In this document: positions 17,452-26,322 of the stretch, one piece after another | Numbering within the stretch: the first letter of the stretch is position 1 | Layout: every line of letters starts with the position of its first letter | DNA from: Pseudoneobacillus rhizosphaerae | GTDB lineage: Bacteria > Bacillota > Bacilli > Bacillales > Cytobacillaceae | Direction of reading: 5' to 3' | Length of the DNA stretch: 64,000 nt | NCBI RefSeq assembly: GCF_917563885.1 | Contig: NZ_CAKJTG010000004.1 | Location: forward strand, 57,776 to 121,775 | Program-made: the position numbers and the translations under genes | The notes under the pieces: model-generated | What the model was told of the DNA's origin: nothing | What the model saw: the letters and a program-made list of their open reading frames with translations, nothing else | The model's database searches: none

Positions 17452-18297
17452 ATGAGCGCTGCATTAGTTTTACAATCAGATTTTGGTCTAAGTGACGGTG
17501 CGGTTAGTGCCATGTATGGGGTGGCACGGTCAGTTGATTCATCCATTTCCATTTTCGATCTTACACATGATATTCCCCCATACAACATTTGGGAAGCATC
17601 CTATCGCTTAATGCAAACCATCATTTACTGGCCAGAAGGTACGATTTTCGTTTCAATAGTAGACCCCGGCGTTGGAAGTGACCGTAAAAGCCTTGTTGTG
17701 AAAACAGATTCTAATCACTATATCGTCACTCCTGATAACGGAACATTAACACATATAGATCATAGTATCGGTATCGCGGATGCTAGAGAAATAGATGAAG
17801 AAGTTAATCGATTACCTAGGTCAGGGGCATCACATACCTTTCATGGACGTGATATTTACGCGTACACAGGTGCAAGAATCGCTTCAAAAGCCATTTCCTT
17901 TACTGAAGTAGGTCCAGCTTATCGAAAAGATTCCATCATAAAATTACCCCTTCATCGAGCTAGAATAACAGATGGACTTATAACAGGTTTAATTGATATT
18001 TTAGATATTCGTTTTGGGAATGTTTGGACTAATATTAGTCGAGAGCTGTTTCAACAGCTCGGGATTGAATACGGGGATAAATTAAAAGTCACAATCGAAA
18101 ATCAATCTAAGATGATATATAACCATATCATGTCCTATGGTCGTTCGTTTGCTGATATACCAGTCGGAGAGCCACTAGTATACATCAATTCAATAGACAA
18201 TATCGCCATTGCAATTAATCAAGACTCCTTTGCCAGATCCTATGATATTGGTACAGGGTCGAATTGGTTACTATCTATTCAGAAAGCCCCCAAATAG
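17452..18297 (+). CDS. SAM hydrolase / adenosyltransferase, DUF62 (SAM hydroxide adenosyltransferase family)
   Basis: 281 residues, the usual length. The family splits S-adenosylmethionine to adenosine and methionine with a hydroxide; rare members use chloride or fluoride. Visible motifs are Q-S-D-F-G-L-S-D-G near the start, D-L-T-H-D-I, F-V-S-I-V-D-P-G-V-G-S, T-P-D-N-G-T-L-T and F-H-G-R-D-I-Y-A-Y, which form the SAM and hydroxide sites. AGAGGGGGAG precedes the ATG. No halogenase-type neighbours are present, so hydrolase is the better call. The upstream region is largely the MITE. Confidence 0.88.
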   Translation: MSAALVLQSDFGLSDGAVSAMYGVARSVDSSISIFDLTHDIPPYNIWEASYRLMQTIIYWPEGTIFVSIVDPGVGSDRKSLVVKTDSNHYIVTPDNGTLTHIDHSIGIADAREIDEEVNRLPRSGASHTFHGRDIYAYTGARIASKAISFTEVGPAYRKDSIIKLPLHRARITDGLITGLIDILDIRFGNVWTNISRELFQQLGIEYGDKLKVTIENQSKMIYNHIMSYGRSFADIPVGEPLVYINSIDNIAIAINQDSFARSYDIGTGSNWLLSIQKAPK

Positions 18298-18325
18298 GGT
18301 TAATTCAAAAAGTGCCAACAAAAAA

Positions 18326-18360
18326 GAGTGTGTCCGACTCTTTACTTTTAGGACACACTC
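18326..18360. terminator. Bidirectional terminator between DUF62 gene and sigma-54 activator
   Basis: GAGTGTGTCC and GGACACACTC are perfect 10-bp arms flanked by an A-run on the left and a T-rich stretch on the right. It serves the convergent genes ending at 18297 and 18364. Confidence 0.75.
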
Positions 18361-18363
18361 CAT

Positions 18364-19779
18364 TTATTTTATCTCGTACATTTTGCATTTCTCATAAAAT
18401 CTCGTTTTCCCTATTTCCAAAAGCTTAGCTGCTTCCTGTTTATTGCCGTTCGTTTCACGAAGTGCAAGAAGGATAGCTTGCTTTTCAGCATGTGCCAGCG
18501 TTTTCCTTAAAGGCTGTACAGTATGGTTCGTAGCCACATCTTTATCTACTTGATATTCTAAATCAAAATCAGTCTCTTTATCCTGATCGCGTAAATAAAG
18601 AGGTAGATGAATCAATTCAATCCTTTTTCCATCAAGGACATTAATCGCTCTCTCTAACACATTCTCCAGTTCACGAATATTACCTTGCCACGTATACTGT
18701 TGAAGTTTCTCAATCACTTGCTCCGATAGTTCAATTCCCTGCTGGAAAAACCTTTTTTCTAGCTTTTTTAATAAGTTATTTGCGATAAGGTGAATATCTT
18801 CCTTTCTATTTCTGAGAGGAGGAATTTCAATTTTGATTACATTTAATCGGTAGTATAAATCCTTTCGGAATTTTCCTTCTTCAACCATCTTCTCCAAATC
18901 TCTGTGCGTAGCTGCAATTACTCTTACATCAACTGGAATAGACTTTTGTCCTCCAACCCGTTGGATTTCTTTCTCTTGTAGGACTCGTAAAAGCTTACTT
19001 TGCATCGAAAGTGGCATATCACCTATCTCATCAAGAAAAATCGTACCATAATTTGCAACTTGAAAATGACCTTTTCTACCACCTTTTTTAGCTCCAGTGA
19101 AGGCACCCTCGTCATATCCGAACAACTCTGATTCTAGTAAATGCTCTGGAATCGACGCGCAGTTTATTGGGACAAATGGGAAGGATGCCCGAGTGCTATT
19201 GTCATGGATGGCATGAGCAAATAATTCTTTACCCGTACCAGATTCACCAAGAAGTAAGACAGCAGACTGGCTTCCAGAAATTCTTTCGGCAAGGTTTTTG
19301 GCAGAGAGAAAGGAAGGACTTTTTCCAATTAAATCTCCAAATGTATACTTACTTTTTAGTTCGTTCTCAAACTTTTTTTTATAATATTTAAGCTCCTCAA
19401 GTAAAGGTTGGATTTTTCGTTTATAATCCCACCATTCCTCAGGATTTCGGAACATAACCGTTCCTAAGGCCCCAACCAATTCCCCTTCAACAATAAGCGG
19501 ATATCGGTTCGCCACCATATCACTTCCATTAATAGCTTGAACGGAGGTTAATTCGGCCTTGCCTGTTTTAGCTACTATATGCATGCGGGTATTTTCAATT
19601 ACTTCCCTTACATCCCGACCGGTTGCATCTTCCACAGTCGTTCCTAAAAACTCACAATAGGCTGAATTGATATAACAAATCATTCCTTCTCGATTGACTA
19701 CCACAATGCGTTCCACCGAAAGGTTTATTATTTCCTCTAGCCATTTATGAGGGATCCGATCAATTCCAGTGTTTATCAT
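18364..19779 (-). CDS. Sigma-54-dependent transcriptional activator (PAS-AAA+-Fis)
   Basis: 471 residues from ATG 19779 (AAAGGTGAG upstream; the GTG at 19797 has no site). Residues ~8-125 form a PAS sensor domain. About 155-390 is the AAA+ domain with Walker A G-E-S-G-T-G-K-E, the sigma-54 contact loop G-A-F-T-G-A, Walker B F-L-D-E-I-G-D and the arginine-finger region. The C-terminal ~45 residues (K-Q-E-A-A-K-L-L-E-I-G-K-T-R-F-Y) are a Fis-type helix-turn-helix. It should bind an upstream palindrome and remodel sigma-54 RNA polymerase. The obvious target is the 3-hydroxybutyrate operon on the same strand, whose sigma-54 promoter is at 25797-25812. A TnpB element now separates the activator from that operon. 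Confidence 0.9.
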   Translation of the reverse strand: MINTGIDRIPHKWLEEIINLSVERIVVVNREGMICYINSAYCEFLGTTVEDATGRDVREVIENTRMHIVAKTGKAELTSVQAINGSDMVANRYPLIVEGELVGALGTVMFRNPEEWWDYKRKIQPLLEELKYYKKKFENELKSKYTFGDLIGKSPSFLSAKNLAERISGSQSAVLLLGESGTGKELFAHAIHDNSTRASFPFVPINCASIPEHLLESELFGYDEGAFTGAKKGGRKGHFQVANYGTIFLDEIGDMPLSMQSKLLRVLQEKEIQRVGGQKSIPVDVRVIAATHRDLEKMVEEGKFRKDLYYRLNVIKIEIPPLRNRKEDIHLIANNLLKKLEKRFFQQGIELSEQVIEKLQQYTWQGNIRELENVLERAINVLDGKRIELIHLPLYLRDQDKETDFDLEYQVDKDVATNHTVQPLRKTLAHAEKQAILLALRETNGNKQEAAKLLEIGKTRFYEKCKMYEIK

Positions 19780-19890
19780 CAGACTCACCTTTGCCACTAG
19801 TATTTAACTATCATTATATCAAAAGAAAACAGGGCAGACTTTCAAGTTTAGAAATTTCGAAAAATTAGTACAAAAGAACCGTTCCTAAAA

Positions 19891-20259
19891 ACATAGACAA
19901 ATGTAGACAACTACACTTCTATGTCTTGTTCAAGATCATTCTTGAACGTAAGACGAACAGTGCTTCTTACGATTCGCGTTGGAGATTCACACTCCAAGAT
20001 CAGAATGGAAACATCCATTTATCCGAGTTTTTCAACCAAAATAAATTTCCATATTTCCGTCTCATTCAAATCCCTACCTGTCATACAACAAGCAGTACGT
20101 GAAAGGATAAGGGTGTTATTCACCCTTACTCTCATCAGGCTGTTAGCCACGCTAATAGGTCATTTCAAGTATGATTCAGGAATGAAAGTACGTGGTCCCT
20201 ACCTTCCTTACAGGTAGTAAGGAGGCGTTGCTCCCACTCTATTTTTAACTCTTATTCTC
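19891..20259 (-). ncRNA. Candidate omega/reRNA and right-end structured region of the TnpB element
   Basis: The ~370 bases downstream of tnpB have no gene but are dense in hairpins: GTTCAAGA/TCTTGAAC (19928-19947), CGTAAGA/TCTTACG (19947-19971), TTGGAG/CTCCAA, AAGGGTG/CACCCTT near 20108-20126, CTACC/GGTAG near 20200, and the end hairpin 19891-19924. TnpB guide RNAs are transcribed from exactly this location, overlapping the tnpB 3' end and the right end. That this is an omegaRNA is inference from position and structure. Confidence 0.5.
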
Positions 20260-21801
20260 TTAAATATCTGCTTTTAGAATTTCAATTTTGTCGTGGAAGA
20301 GATAATTTTTTTTCGTTGATTTCGTGATACTTACCCATTTGCTAAAGTTTGATTTTTCTTTATCAAATTTCTTGGGTAACTGTAATACGGTATCATATTT
20401 AGGCTTCTCCATCTTAAAATAAAACGCTTTTCTGGCAATCATACAGGCTGCGGAGGCGTGTGAACTGAGTCCATAACGAGCCATAAACTTCATTTGACCT
20501 ATTTGGCTTGTATAAGCGGGATTCACTATCTTTACACCGACCCCCAATTTTTTGGCCCTTGACTCTAGAATCCTTTTAAATTTAGAATAAGCGAAACCGG
20601 ACAACATACGAGCTTTTTTCTTACTTTCCTCCCGTAAGGAGGCTTTCTTTTTGGTAAAGTTTAATTTTTCGATGACCACATGTTTTCCTGCTTTTTTGGC
20701 ATATTCCACCACTTGTTTGATGGCGTCTTGGAGGGCTGCTTCGACTTGATGTTGATGGCGGTCATACATCGGCACGACTAACTTCCATTCTTTTATTGGA
20801 TTTCCATTTCGGTCTACTTCGCAGATGGAAAGGAATCCTGCATTTAAATCGATTCCCATATACCCACCAAGTCCAGTAGTCAGAACAGGAGGCATTTCTG
20901 TATCTACGGTGGCATTTAGATACCAGCCTTTTTCTTTTCTTATAAAACGATAGGTGACGGATTTGAAGTATTTTTGCTTCTTCCCACCTTTTGTGTAACC
21001 TATAAAAGAAGTTTTAGCTAGATCCATCATCTCTTGGCCGTAGGGGAAAGTCACTTGTGGAAAAGTGATATATTTTCCATATTCTGATTCAAATCGATTG
21101 GCCACCCGAAGACGTATTTCATTTTCTCCATTATAGGTACAATTTTGATTCCCAAAGGATTCATCTTTTGAACCTACGACTAAGAATTGTGAGCTTCGCG
21201 TTTTCTCCCACCTAATCCTCCATTCTTCATGATTATTTAGGCCGTTTTCTTCTAAATGGAACTGTTGATGAAAGAGTTTTTTGGAGCCAAAGCAAATTCG
21301 AACGATTTGAGCTTGTTCATCAGACTCTAGTTTCTTAAGTTTTTGTTGAACGTTTCGAAGTTTTCTTTTTTTCTGATGGAGGACAAATTTGATATTTTTA
21401 TATTTTTTGCTGGTCTTGATGAAAGGGGAATCGTTCTGTTTCAGGTGAGAAATTTTTATCCATAGCTTTTCTTTTTGGGAGGTCTTATGCTGGATAGTTT
21501 TTTGGATATCACGGATGTTTTGTGTTAGGTTTTCAATCTGAAGAGTTCGTACTTCTAGAACGGAGGAGATTTTTCCTTCTAGTTGAATTCGGATGGAATT
21601 ATATTGCCTGGAGGTAATCTGATAGATTTTACAGAAATTAGATTTAATAGAGCCTGCAGATTGCTTTTTTACATATAACAAGTAGAAAAGCCTTCGTTCT
21701 AAGAAACCAAAAAACCGTCCAAACACATCGAGATAGCTTTCGGAACACTGCCCATTATTCAATTGGATCCGCCTCAATTTGGTTTGGTATGTTTGTAACA
21801 T
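20260..21801 (-). CDS. TnpB-family protein (IS605 OrfB), possibly nuclease-impaired
   Basis: 513 residues. The N-terminal ~300 form the helical/wedge region with a long K-rich coiled section (90-165). The RuvC parts follow: G-I-D-L-N-A-G at 316-322 (first Asp 318) and V-V-I-E-K-L-N-F (Glu 378). After N-P-A-Y-T-S-Q (428-433), canonical TnpB has a CxxC zinc ribbon and a third Asp in D-x-N-A-A. Here there is no CxxC pair and the corresponding stretch reads Y-G-L-S-S-H-A-S-A-A, without an acid. Proteins of this branch are often annotated as TnpB-related accessory proteins. TnpB normally is an RNA-guided DNA nuclease that helps transposon retention. AAAAGGGGAATAG precedes the ATG. Confidence 0.82.
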   Translation of the reverse strand: MLQTYQTKLRRIQLNNGQCSESYLDVFGRFFGFLERRLFYLLYVKKQSAGSIKSNFCKIYQITSRQYNSIRIQLEGKISSVLEVRTLQIENLTQNIRDIQKTIQHKTSQKEKLWIKISHLKQNDSPFIKTSKKYKNIKFVLHQKKRKLRNVQQKLKKLESDEQAQIVRICFGSKKLFHQQFHLEENGLNNHEEWRIRWEKTRSSQFLVVGSKDESFGNQNCTYNGENEIRLRVANRFESEYGKYITFPQVTFPYGQEMMDLAKTSFIGYTKGGKKQKYFKSVTYRFIRKEKGWYLNATVDTEMPPVLTTGLGGYMGIDLNAGFLSICEVDRNGNPIKEWKLVVPMYDRHQHQVEAALQDAIKQVVEYAKKAGKHVVIEKLNFTKKKASLREESKKKARMLSGFAYSKFKRILESRAKKLGVGVKIVNPAYTSQIGQMKFMARYGLSSHASAACMIARKAFYFKMEKPKYDTVLQLPKKFDKEKSNFSKWVSITKSTKKNYLFHDKIEILKADI

Positions 21802-22013
21802 TTTCTATTCCCCTTTTTTATAAATATTCAACCCAAAACATACATCTCTTTAAGCTTACGTTATTCCAAAAGCTCGAAATTAATAACGAACATTAGTTCT
21901 TATTTATATTATGACAATATTGTAGTTATTTGTCTATAAATGGGTACATTTTTAAAACTGTAGAGAACCCTGCCCACAAAAGTTGCAAACAAGGTCCAGT
22001 GATTGTTTTTTCC

Positions 22014-22799
22014 TTATTGAACTGTATACCCACCATCTAATACGACAGCTTGACCAGTAACCCCTCTTGCTTTTTCACTTGCTAAGAAAACAGCGTAATC
22101 AGCAATTTCCGAAACATCTAACAGTCTCTTCTGAGGTACTAAAGGATAGATAACCTCTTCTAGTACACTTTCAAGCTGAACATTTCTTGTTGTAGCTAGA
22201 TCCTTTAGCTGATTTCTTACGAGTGGTGTATCGACGTAACCCGGGCACAAAGCATTTACTGTAATCCCATGCACAGCTCCCTCTAGAGCAGCCACTTTTG
22301 TTAAGCCAATTACGCCATGTTTAGCACTGTTATAAGCTGCTTTTCCAGCAAATCCAACAAGGCCATTTATCGACGCCATATTAATGACTCTTCCAAATCC
22401 TTGCTTTTTCATGATCGGGAAAACATTCTTGATACCTACAAACGGGGCCGTTAGCATAACTTTTATTAGAAGTTCAAATTTCTCAGTCGGAAATTCCTCT
22501 AAGTTTGATACGTACTGAAGCCCTGCATTATTGACTAAAATATCCAAACTCCCAAACGTTTCATAGGCTAATTCGAGGCTTCTTTTAAATGCTACCTCAT
22601 CTGTAACATCACATGGTGCTGCAAGTGCCTCAAATCCTTCATCCTTTAACCTGGCAGCCACTTGCTCGCTTTTTTCCTTATTTAAATCCGAAATGACAAC
22701 CTTTGCTCCCTCTTGTGCAAAAGCCCTTGCAATTTCTAACCCTATCCCACTTGCAGAACCAGTAATAAAAGCTGATTTCCCATCAAGGAGTTTTCCCAT
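22014..22799 (-). CDS. bdhA: 3-hydroxybutyrate dehydrogenase (SDR family)
   Basis: 261 residues, classical short-chain dehydrogenase. Visible are T-G-S-A-S-G-I-G (NAD-binding, residues ~14-21), N-N-A-G (~91), M-A-S-I-N-G-L-V-G (catalytic Ser), Y-N-S-A-K (catalytic Tyr/Lys, ~156) and L-C-P-G-Y-V-D-T-P, all matching bacterial D-3-hydroxybutyrate dehydrogenases. It interconverts 3-hydroxybutyrate and acetoacetate with NAD. It is the last gene of the sigma-54-driven operon, 13 bases after scoB, with AGGAGG before its ATG. The neighbouring acetoacetate CoA-transferase subunits strongly support this substrate over a generic SDR role. Confidence 0.9.
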   Translation of the reverse strand: MGKLLDGKSAFITGSASGIGLEIARAFAQEGAKVVISDLNKEKSEQVAARLKDEGFEALAAPCDVTDEVAFKRSLELAYETFGSLDILVNNAGLQYVSNLEEFPTEKFELLIKVMLTAPFVGIKNVFPIMKKQGFGRVINMASINGLVGFAGKAAYNSAKHGVIGLTKVAALEGAVHGITVNALCPGYVDTPLVRNQLKDLATTRNVQLESVLEEVIYPLVPQKRLLDVSEIADYAVFLASEKARGVTGQAVVLDGGYTVQ

Positions 22800-22812
22800 T
22801 CTAAACTACCTC

Positions 22813-23466
22813 CTAGTTTTGATTTGACAACAATTGAGGACTAACAATAAAGGAAGCCTCTGTTTTTTCTTGTACTTCCTTGATCGTTACCCCATCTTGT
22901 AATTCGATCAGTTGCATTCCGTCATTTGTAAAATCAAAAACGGCAAGTTCAGTAATGAGCCGATGCACCACTCTTTGTCCTGTCAATGGGAGTGTACAGT
23001 ACTTTTTCACTTTTGATTCCCCGTGTTTATTCACATGTTCCATTACAACAACCACTCGTTTGGCTCCGTTGACAAGGTCCATTGCCCCGCCCATTCCCTT
23101 TACCATTTTTCCTGGTATCATCCAGTTCGCGAGGTCCCCATTTTCGGCAACCTCCATTCCACCTAGGATAGCTAGATCAATATGTCCACCACGAATCATG
23201 GCAAAAGATTCTGCACTATCAAAATATGAGGCTCCTGAAACTGCAGTAACGGTCTCTTTACCAGCGTTAATTAGATCCGCATCTACCTCATCATCTATAG
23301 GATATGGACCTATTCCTAGCAAACCATTTTCAGATTGAAGCATCACATTGTATTCGCTTGGAATTTCGTTGGCAACTAGAGTGGGCATTCCAATTCCAAG
23401 ATTGACGTTCATCCCATCTTCAATTTCCAACACTGCTCGTTTAATGATTTTCAAACGTACATCCAT
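22813..23466 (-). CDS. scoB: Succinyl-CoA:acetoacetate CoA-transferase, subunit B
   Basis: 217 residues from ATG 23466 with AGGGAGG upstream (an in-frame TTG three bases earlier is less well placed). The S-E-N-G-L-L-G-I-G motif (about residues 46-54) contains the catalytic Glu that forms the glutamyl-CoA thioester in family I CoA-transferases. G-G-H-I-D and G-A-M-D-L are also typical of the beta subunit. With ScoA it moves CoA from succinyl-CoA to acetoacetate in the cytoplasm, feeding the product of the dehydrogenase into thiolysis. It lies 16 bases downstream of scoA and 13 upstream of the dehydrogenase gene. Confidence 0.92.
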   Translation of the reverse strand: MDVRLKIIKRAVLEIEDGMNVNLGIGMPTLVANEIPSEYNVMLQSENGLLGIGPYPIDDEVDADLINAGKETVTAVSGASYFDSAESFAMIRGGHIDLAILGGMEVAENGDLANWMIPGKMVKGMGGAMDLVNGAKRVVVVMEHVNKHGESKVKKYCTLPLTGQRVVHRLITELAVFDFTNDGMQLIELQDGVTIKEVQEKTEASFIVSPQLLSNQN

Positions 23467-23482
23467 CAAACTAAAACCTCCC

Positions 23483-24184
23483 TTATACTGTTGCTACAGT
23501 CCGTCTTTCGATTCGTTTTTCGTAGGCTGTTCCCTCAAAAACATGCTGTACATAGATGCCTGGGGTATGAATATGATTTGGATCTAACTCTCCTACACCT
23601 ACCATTTCCTCCACCTCAGCAATAGTTACTTTCCCAGCCATCGCAGCAAGTGGATTAAAGTTACGAGCGGTATTTCGATAAATGATATTCCCATGAGGGT
23701 CTGCTTTCCAGCCTTTAATGAAGGCTAAGTCCCCTACTATTCCTTTTTCTAAAATAAATGTCTTCCCATCAAAATCTTTATGTTCTTTGCCTTCAGCAAT
23801 AGGGGTGCCGACTCCTGTAGCCGTATAAAAGCCAGGGATTCCTGCACCACCTGCACGTATCCGTTCAGCAAGCGTCCCTTGAGGTACAAGCTCGACTTCT
23901 AATTCACCGCTTAAAAATTGCTTTTCAAAAATTTTGTTCTCACCTACATATGACGAAATCATTTTTTTGATTTGATGGTTTGCTAATAAAAGGCCTAGTC
24001 CCCAATCATCTACGCCACAGTTATTACTTACAATCGTAAGGTCCTTAACTCCCTTTTCCCGTAGAGCCAGGATTGCTTTTTCAGGAATTCCACAAAGACC
24101 AAACCCACCAACTATTAAAGTTGCTCCATCTTGAATTTGGCTAAATACATCATCAAAAGAATAAATTACTTTCCCAGTTGCCAT
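23483..24184 (-). CDS. scoA: Succinyl-CoA:acetoacetate CoA-transferase, subunit A
   Basis: 233 residues, full length for the alpha subunit. The glycine-rich CoA site [10 protein letters not shown] (about 26-35) is present. [11 protein letters not shown] and [11 protein letters not shown] are also family hallmarks. AAAGGGGACGG precedes the ATG. Together with ScoB it activates acetoacetate; the partner gene follows immediately. A 50-base gap separates it from the permease gene upstream, with no terminator visible, so a single transcript from the sigma-54 promoter is likely. Confidence 0.92.
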   Translation of the reverse strand: MATGKVIYSFDDVFSQIQDGATLIVGGFGLCGIPEKAILALREKGVKDLTIVSNNCGVDDWGLGLLLANHQIKKMISSYVGENKIFEKQFLSGELEVELVPQGTLAERIRAGGAGIPGFYTATGVGTPIAEGKEHKDFDGKTFILEKGIVGDLAFIKGWKADPHGNIIYRNTARNFNPLAAMAGKVTIAEVEEMVGVGELDPNHIHTPGIYVQHVFEGTAYEKRIERRTVATV

Positions 24185-24234
24185 CGATACCGTCCCCTTT
24201 CTTGCTTTTCAATGAATCTCGGTATGGTAGTTTA

Positions 24235-25677
24235 CTAGACAAGTCCTAATAAAGAGTACAAAGCAATAATAAAGAAGACTGCTAATGTTTTAATAATAGT
24301 AATCGCGAAAATATCACGGTACGATTGCTTATGTGTTAAACCAGTAACAGCGAGTAATGTAATTACAGCTCCATTATGTGGAAGTGTATCCATACCACCA
24401 GATGCCATGGAAATAACACGGTGCATGACTTCAGGAGGAATATTAGCAACAGCAATCGCTTTATTATACGTTTCAGACATCGCACTTAACGCAATACCCA
24501 TTCCACCAGAAGCAGAACCTGTTATACCAGCAAGAGTCGTTGTTGTCACAGCCCCATTCACAAGTGGGTTAGTAAACGTACCAGAAATACCATTACTGAT
24601 CAAAGCGAAACCTGGTAGCGCTGCAATAACTCCACCAAATCCGTATTCAGCAGCTGTATTCATTGTTGCTAATAGCGAGCCTCCAATACTAGTATTAAGA
24701 CCTTCTTTAAAGTTGAGTGTTACTCGTTTCCAGTCGTATAAAATGGTCGAAATAATACCAACAACCAATGCCATTTCTACAGCCCAAATACCTGCGAATG
24801 CTGTAACATCTACAACTCCAAGCGTATCTAAACCTACTTTTGTAAAATCAAATCCACTTGGATACCATTCGGGAATCATAGTGACAAATAATTTATTCAT
24901 AACTCCAACAAGAATAAGTGGAACAAAAGCTAGAATCTGACGTCCAAGAGGCTGCTCAGTTGATAAAGTAGTGACTGCTTCTTCTTTACCTGATAATTTT
25001 TGTGCTTCTGCAGCTGCAGCTGTTTCAGAGGCAAATCCGAAATAACCCTCACCTGCTCTCTCTGCTTTTTTACGTCGTGATTCAAGATATAAAAGACCCA
25101 CAATAAGGACGAATACCCCACCTAAAATTCCTAAAATAGGTGCTGCATAAATATCTGTTTTAAAGAAAGTTGTTGGAATAACGTTTTGAATTTGCGGTGT
25201 TCCTGGTAGGGCATCCATTGTAAACGTGAATGCACCAAGTGCAATTGTTCCTGGTATAAGTCTTTTTGGAATATTTGCTTGTCTGAACAATTGAGCTGCG
25301 AATGGGAAAATGGCAAATACTGCAACGAATAAACTAACTCCGCTATACGTTAAGATAGCTCCTAATAAAACGATCGATAACATCGCTCTTTTAGTTCCAA
25401 TTGTTTTGACGATTGTTTTCGCAATCGATTCAGCAAGTCCTGACATTTCAACAACTTTACCGAAAATAGCCCCTAATAAAAAGACAGGAAAATAGTTCTT
25501 AATAAATCCAACCATCTTATCCATGAACACGCTTGAGAAAAATGGCAACACATGACTTGGTTCTGTTAATAAAACTGCAAAAAGTGCACAAATAGGCGCG
25601 AATAATATAACTGAAAATCCTCGGTAAGCTACAAACATTAATAGCCCAAGCGCCAATAAAATAACGATTAAATCCAT
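24235..25677 (-). CDS. GntP-family permease, probably for 3-hydroxybutyrate/short hydroxy acids
   Basis: 480 residues with about 12-14 hydrophobic segments spanning the cytoplasmic membrane. G-A-I-F-G-K-V-V-E, F-A-I-F-P-F-A, G-A-F-T-F-T-M-D-A-L-P-G-T-P-Q and D-T-L-P-H-N-G-A-V are characteristic of the GntP/gluconate:H+ symporter family. Members transport gluconate, serine or hydroxy acids, and placement as first gene before scoA-scoB-bdhA argues for 3-hydroxybutyrate or acetoacetate import. AAGGGGGAT precedes the ATG. About 120 bases upstream is a textbook sigma-54 promoter. Confidence 0.88.
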   Translation of the reverse strand: MDLIVILLALGLLMFVAYRGFSVILFAPICALFAVLLTEPSHVLPFFSSVFMDKMVGFIKNYFPVFLLGAIFGKVVEMSGLAESIAKTIVKTIGTKRAMLSIVLLGAILTYSGVSLFVAVFAIFPFAAQLFRQANIPKRLIPGTIALGAFTFTMDALPGTPQIQNVIPTTFFKTDIYAAPILGILGGVFVLIVGLLYLESRRKKAERAGEGYFGFASETAAAAEAQKLSGKEEAVTTLSTEQPLGRQILAFVPLILVGVMNKLFVTMIPEWYPSGFDFTKVGLDTLGVVDVTAFAGIWAVEMALVVGIISTILYDWKRVTLNFKEGLNTSIGGSLLATMNTAAEYGFGGVIAALPGFALISNGISGTFTNPLVNGAVTTTTLAGITGSASGGMGIALSAMSETYNKAIAVANIPPEVMHRVISMASGGMDTLPHNGAVITLLAVTGLTHKQSYRDIFAITIIKTLAVFFIIALYSLLGLV

Positions 25678-25796
25678 GTAAATCCCCCTTATGAAATTGT
25701 TTCTACGTACCCCTTGTTCTTAACCCCTTTTAGTAAGCGGTTACATTTCTATACCAAAACCTCCTTTTCCAAATAATCTTCACAAATATCCGTTTT

Positions 25797-25812
25797 GCAA
25801 GTTCCGTGCCAA
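25797..25812 (-). promoter_or_regulatory. Sigma-54 (SigL) -24/-12 promoter of the 3-hydroxybutyrate operon
   Basis: The minus strand reads TTGGCACGGAACTTGC, a perfect match to the sigma-54 core TGGCAC, 5 bases, TTGC (GG and GC dinucleotides correctly spaced). Transcription should start near 25785, leaving a leader of about 108 nt. The companion activator gene and an upstream palindrome complete the system. Confidence 0.88.
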
Positions 25813-25973
25813 AACAACAGTCTATTCAAAATTATCAAAAAATAAAATACGAAATATTGTAGAATCATAGTTTTAAACATATAACCTGTAGCTATGTTAG
25901 TAAATGGGGCGAGAAAACAAAAAAAACTTCCGCTTTTCAGGAAATTTTTCAACAGTTCTATTCCGTCATTCAG

Positions 25974-25999
25974 GAACTTTCCGTATTTACGGAAAGTTC
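25974..25999. promoter_or_regulatory. 26-bp perfect palindrome, candidate upstream activator site
   Basis: GAACTTTCCGTA and TACGGAAAGTTC form perfect 12-bp arms around TT, about 160-200 bases upstream of the sigma-54 promoter. This is the normal distance for an enhancer bound by a Fis-type activator. The 25700-26043 interval has no gene I support. A weaker related element with GGAAATTTTTC lies at about 25940. Confidence 0.65.
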
Positions 26000-26043
26000 T
26001 CCTCTGAATAACCACTCGTATAGCCAAATTATCCTCTAACAAA

Positions 26044-26223
26044 TCATTTATCTTTTTCAAAAGAAAAAAGGAAATAGGATATGACACCAGATAGAATTGC
26101 AGCACCACCTGCAATGAGCATTCTTGTTGGTAATTCAATTTCTGCGTAATCCTTCCCTAGCATCCACATTGCCAAAACGGCAACAAGGATCATAATGGGA
26201 ATTACGATAGTTAACTTTTTCAA
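26044..26223 (-). CDS. Small two-helix membrane protein
   Basis: 59 residues if started at TTG 26223, with AAAGGAAG 7 bases upstream. The longer ATG frame at 26241 overlaps that site. Two hydrophobic helices (I-V-I-P-I-M-I-L-V-A-V-L-A-M-W-M-L and R-M-L-I-A-G-G-A-A-I-L-S-G-V-I-S-Y-F-L) are joined by a short acidic loop, with a charged F-E-K-D-K tail. Function unknown. It lies between the 3-hydroxybutyrate promoter region and the germination operon, and is transcribed on the minus strand like both. Confidence 0.6.
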   Translation of the reverse strand: MKKLTIVIPIMILVAVLAMWMLGKDYAEIELPTRMLIAGGAAILSGVISYFLFSFEKDK

Positions 26224-26322
26224 CTCATATCTTCCTTTCAATTCATAACAACCTATGATTGTCTCTACCTATATATTATATTAACCATTAAGAATGCGCA
26301 TTTCTAATTTGAAAATATGGGT

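Larger units (their letters stand above)
19885..21940 (-). mobile_element. IS200/IS605-type element carrying only tnpB (limits approximate)
   Basis: The element encodes TnpB but no TnpA. On the right side (19891-19924) an imperfect hairpin begins ACATAGACAAATGTAGACAA. On the left, the minus-strand sequence near 21938-21910 contains ATAGACAAAT and ACTACA again, so both ends share a short motif. A hairpin with GAAC/GTTC arms lies at 21882-21905. The element sits between the 3-hydroxybutyrate dehydrogenase stop and the sigma-54 activator start. Exact boundaries need comparison with an empty site. Confidence 0.6.

Noticed and set aside
25749..26138. 129-aa open frame on the minus strand
   Set aside because: It overlaps the sigma-54 promoter, the upstream palindrome and the small membrane gene, with no ribosome site or family motif.
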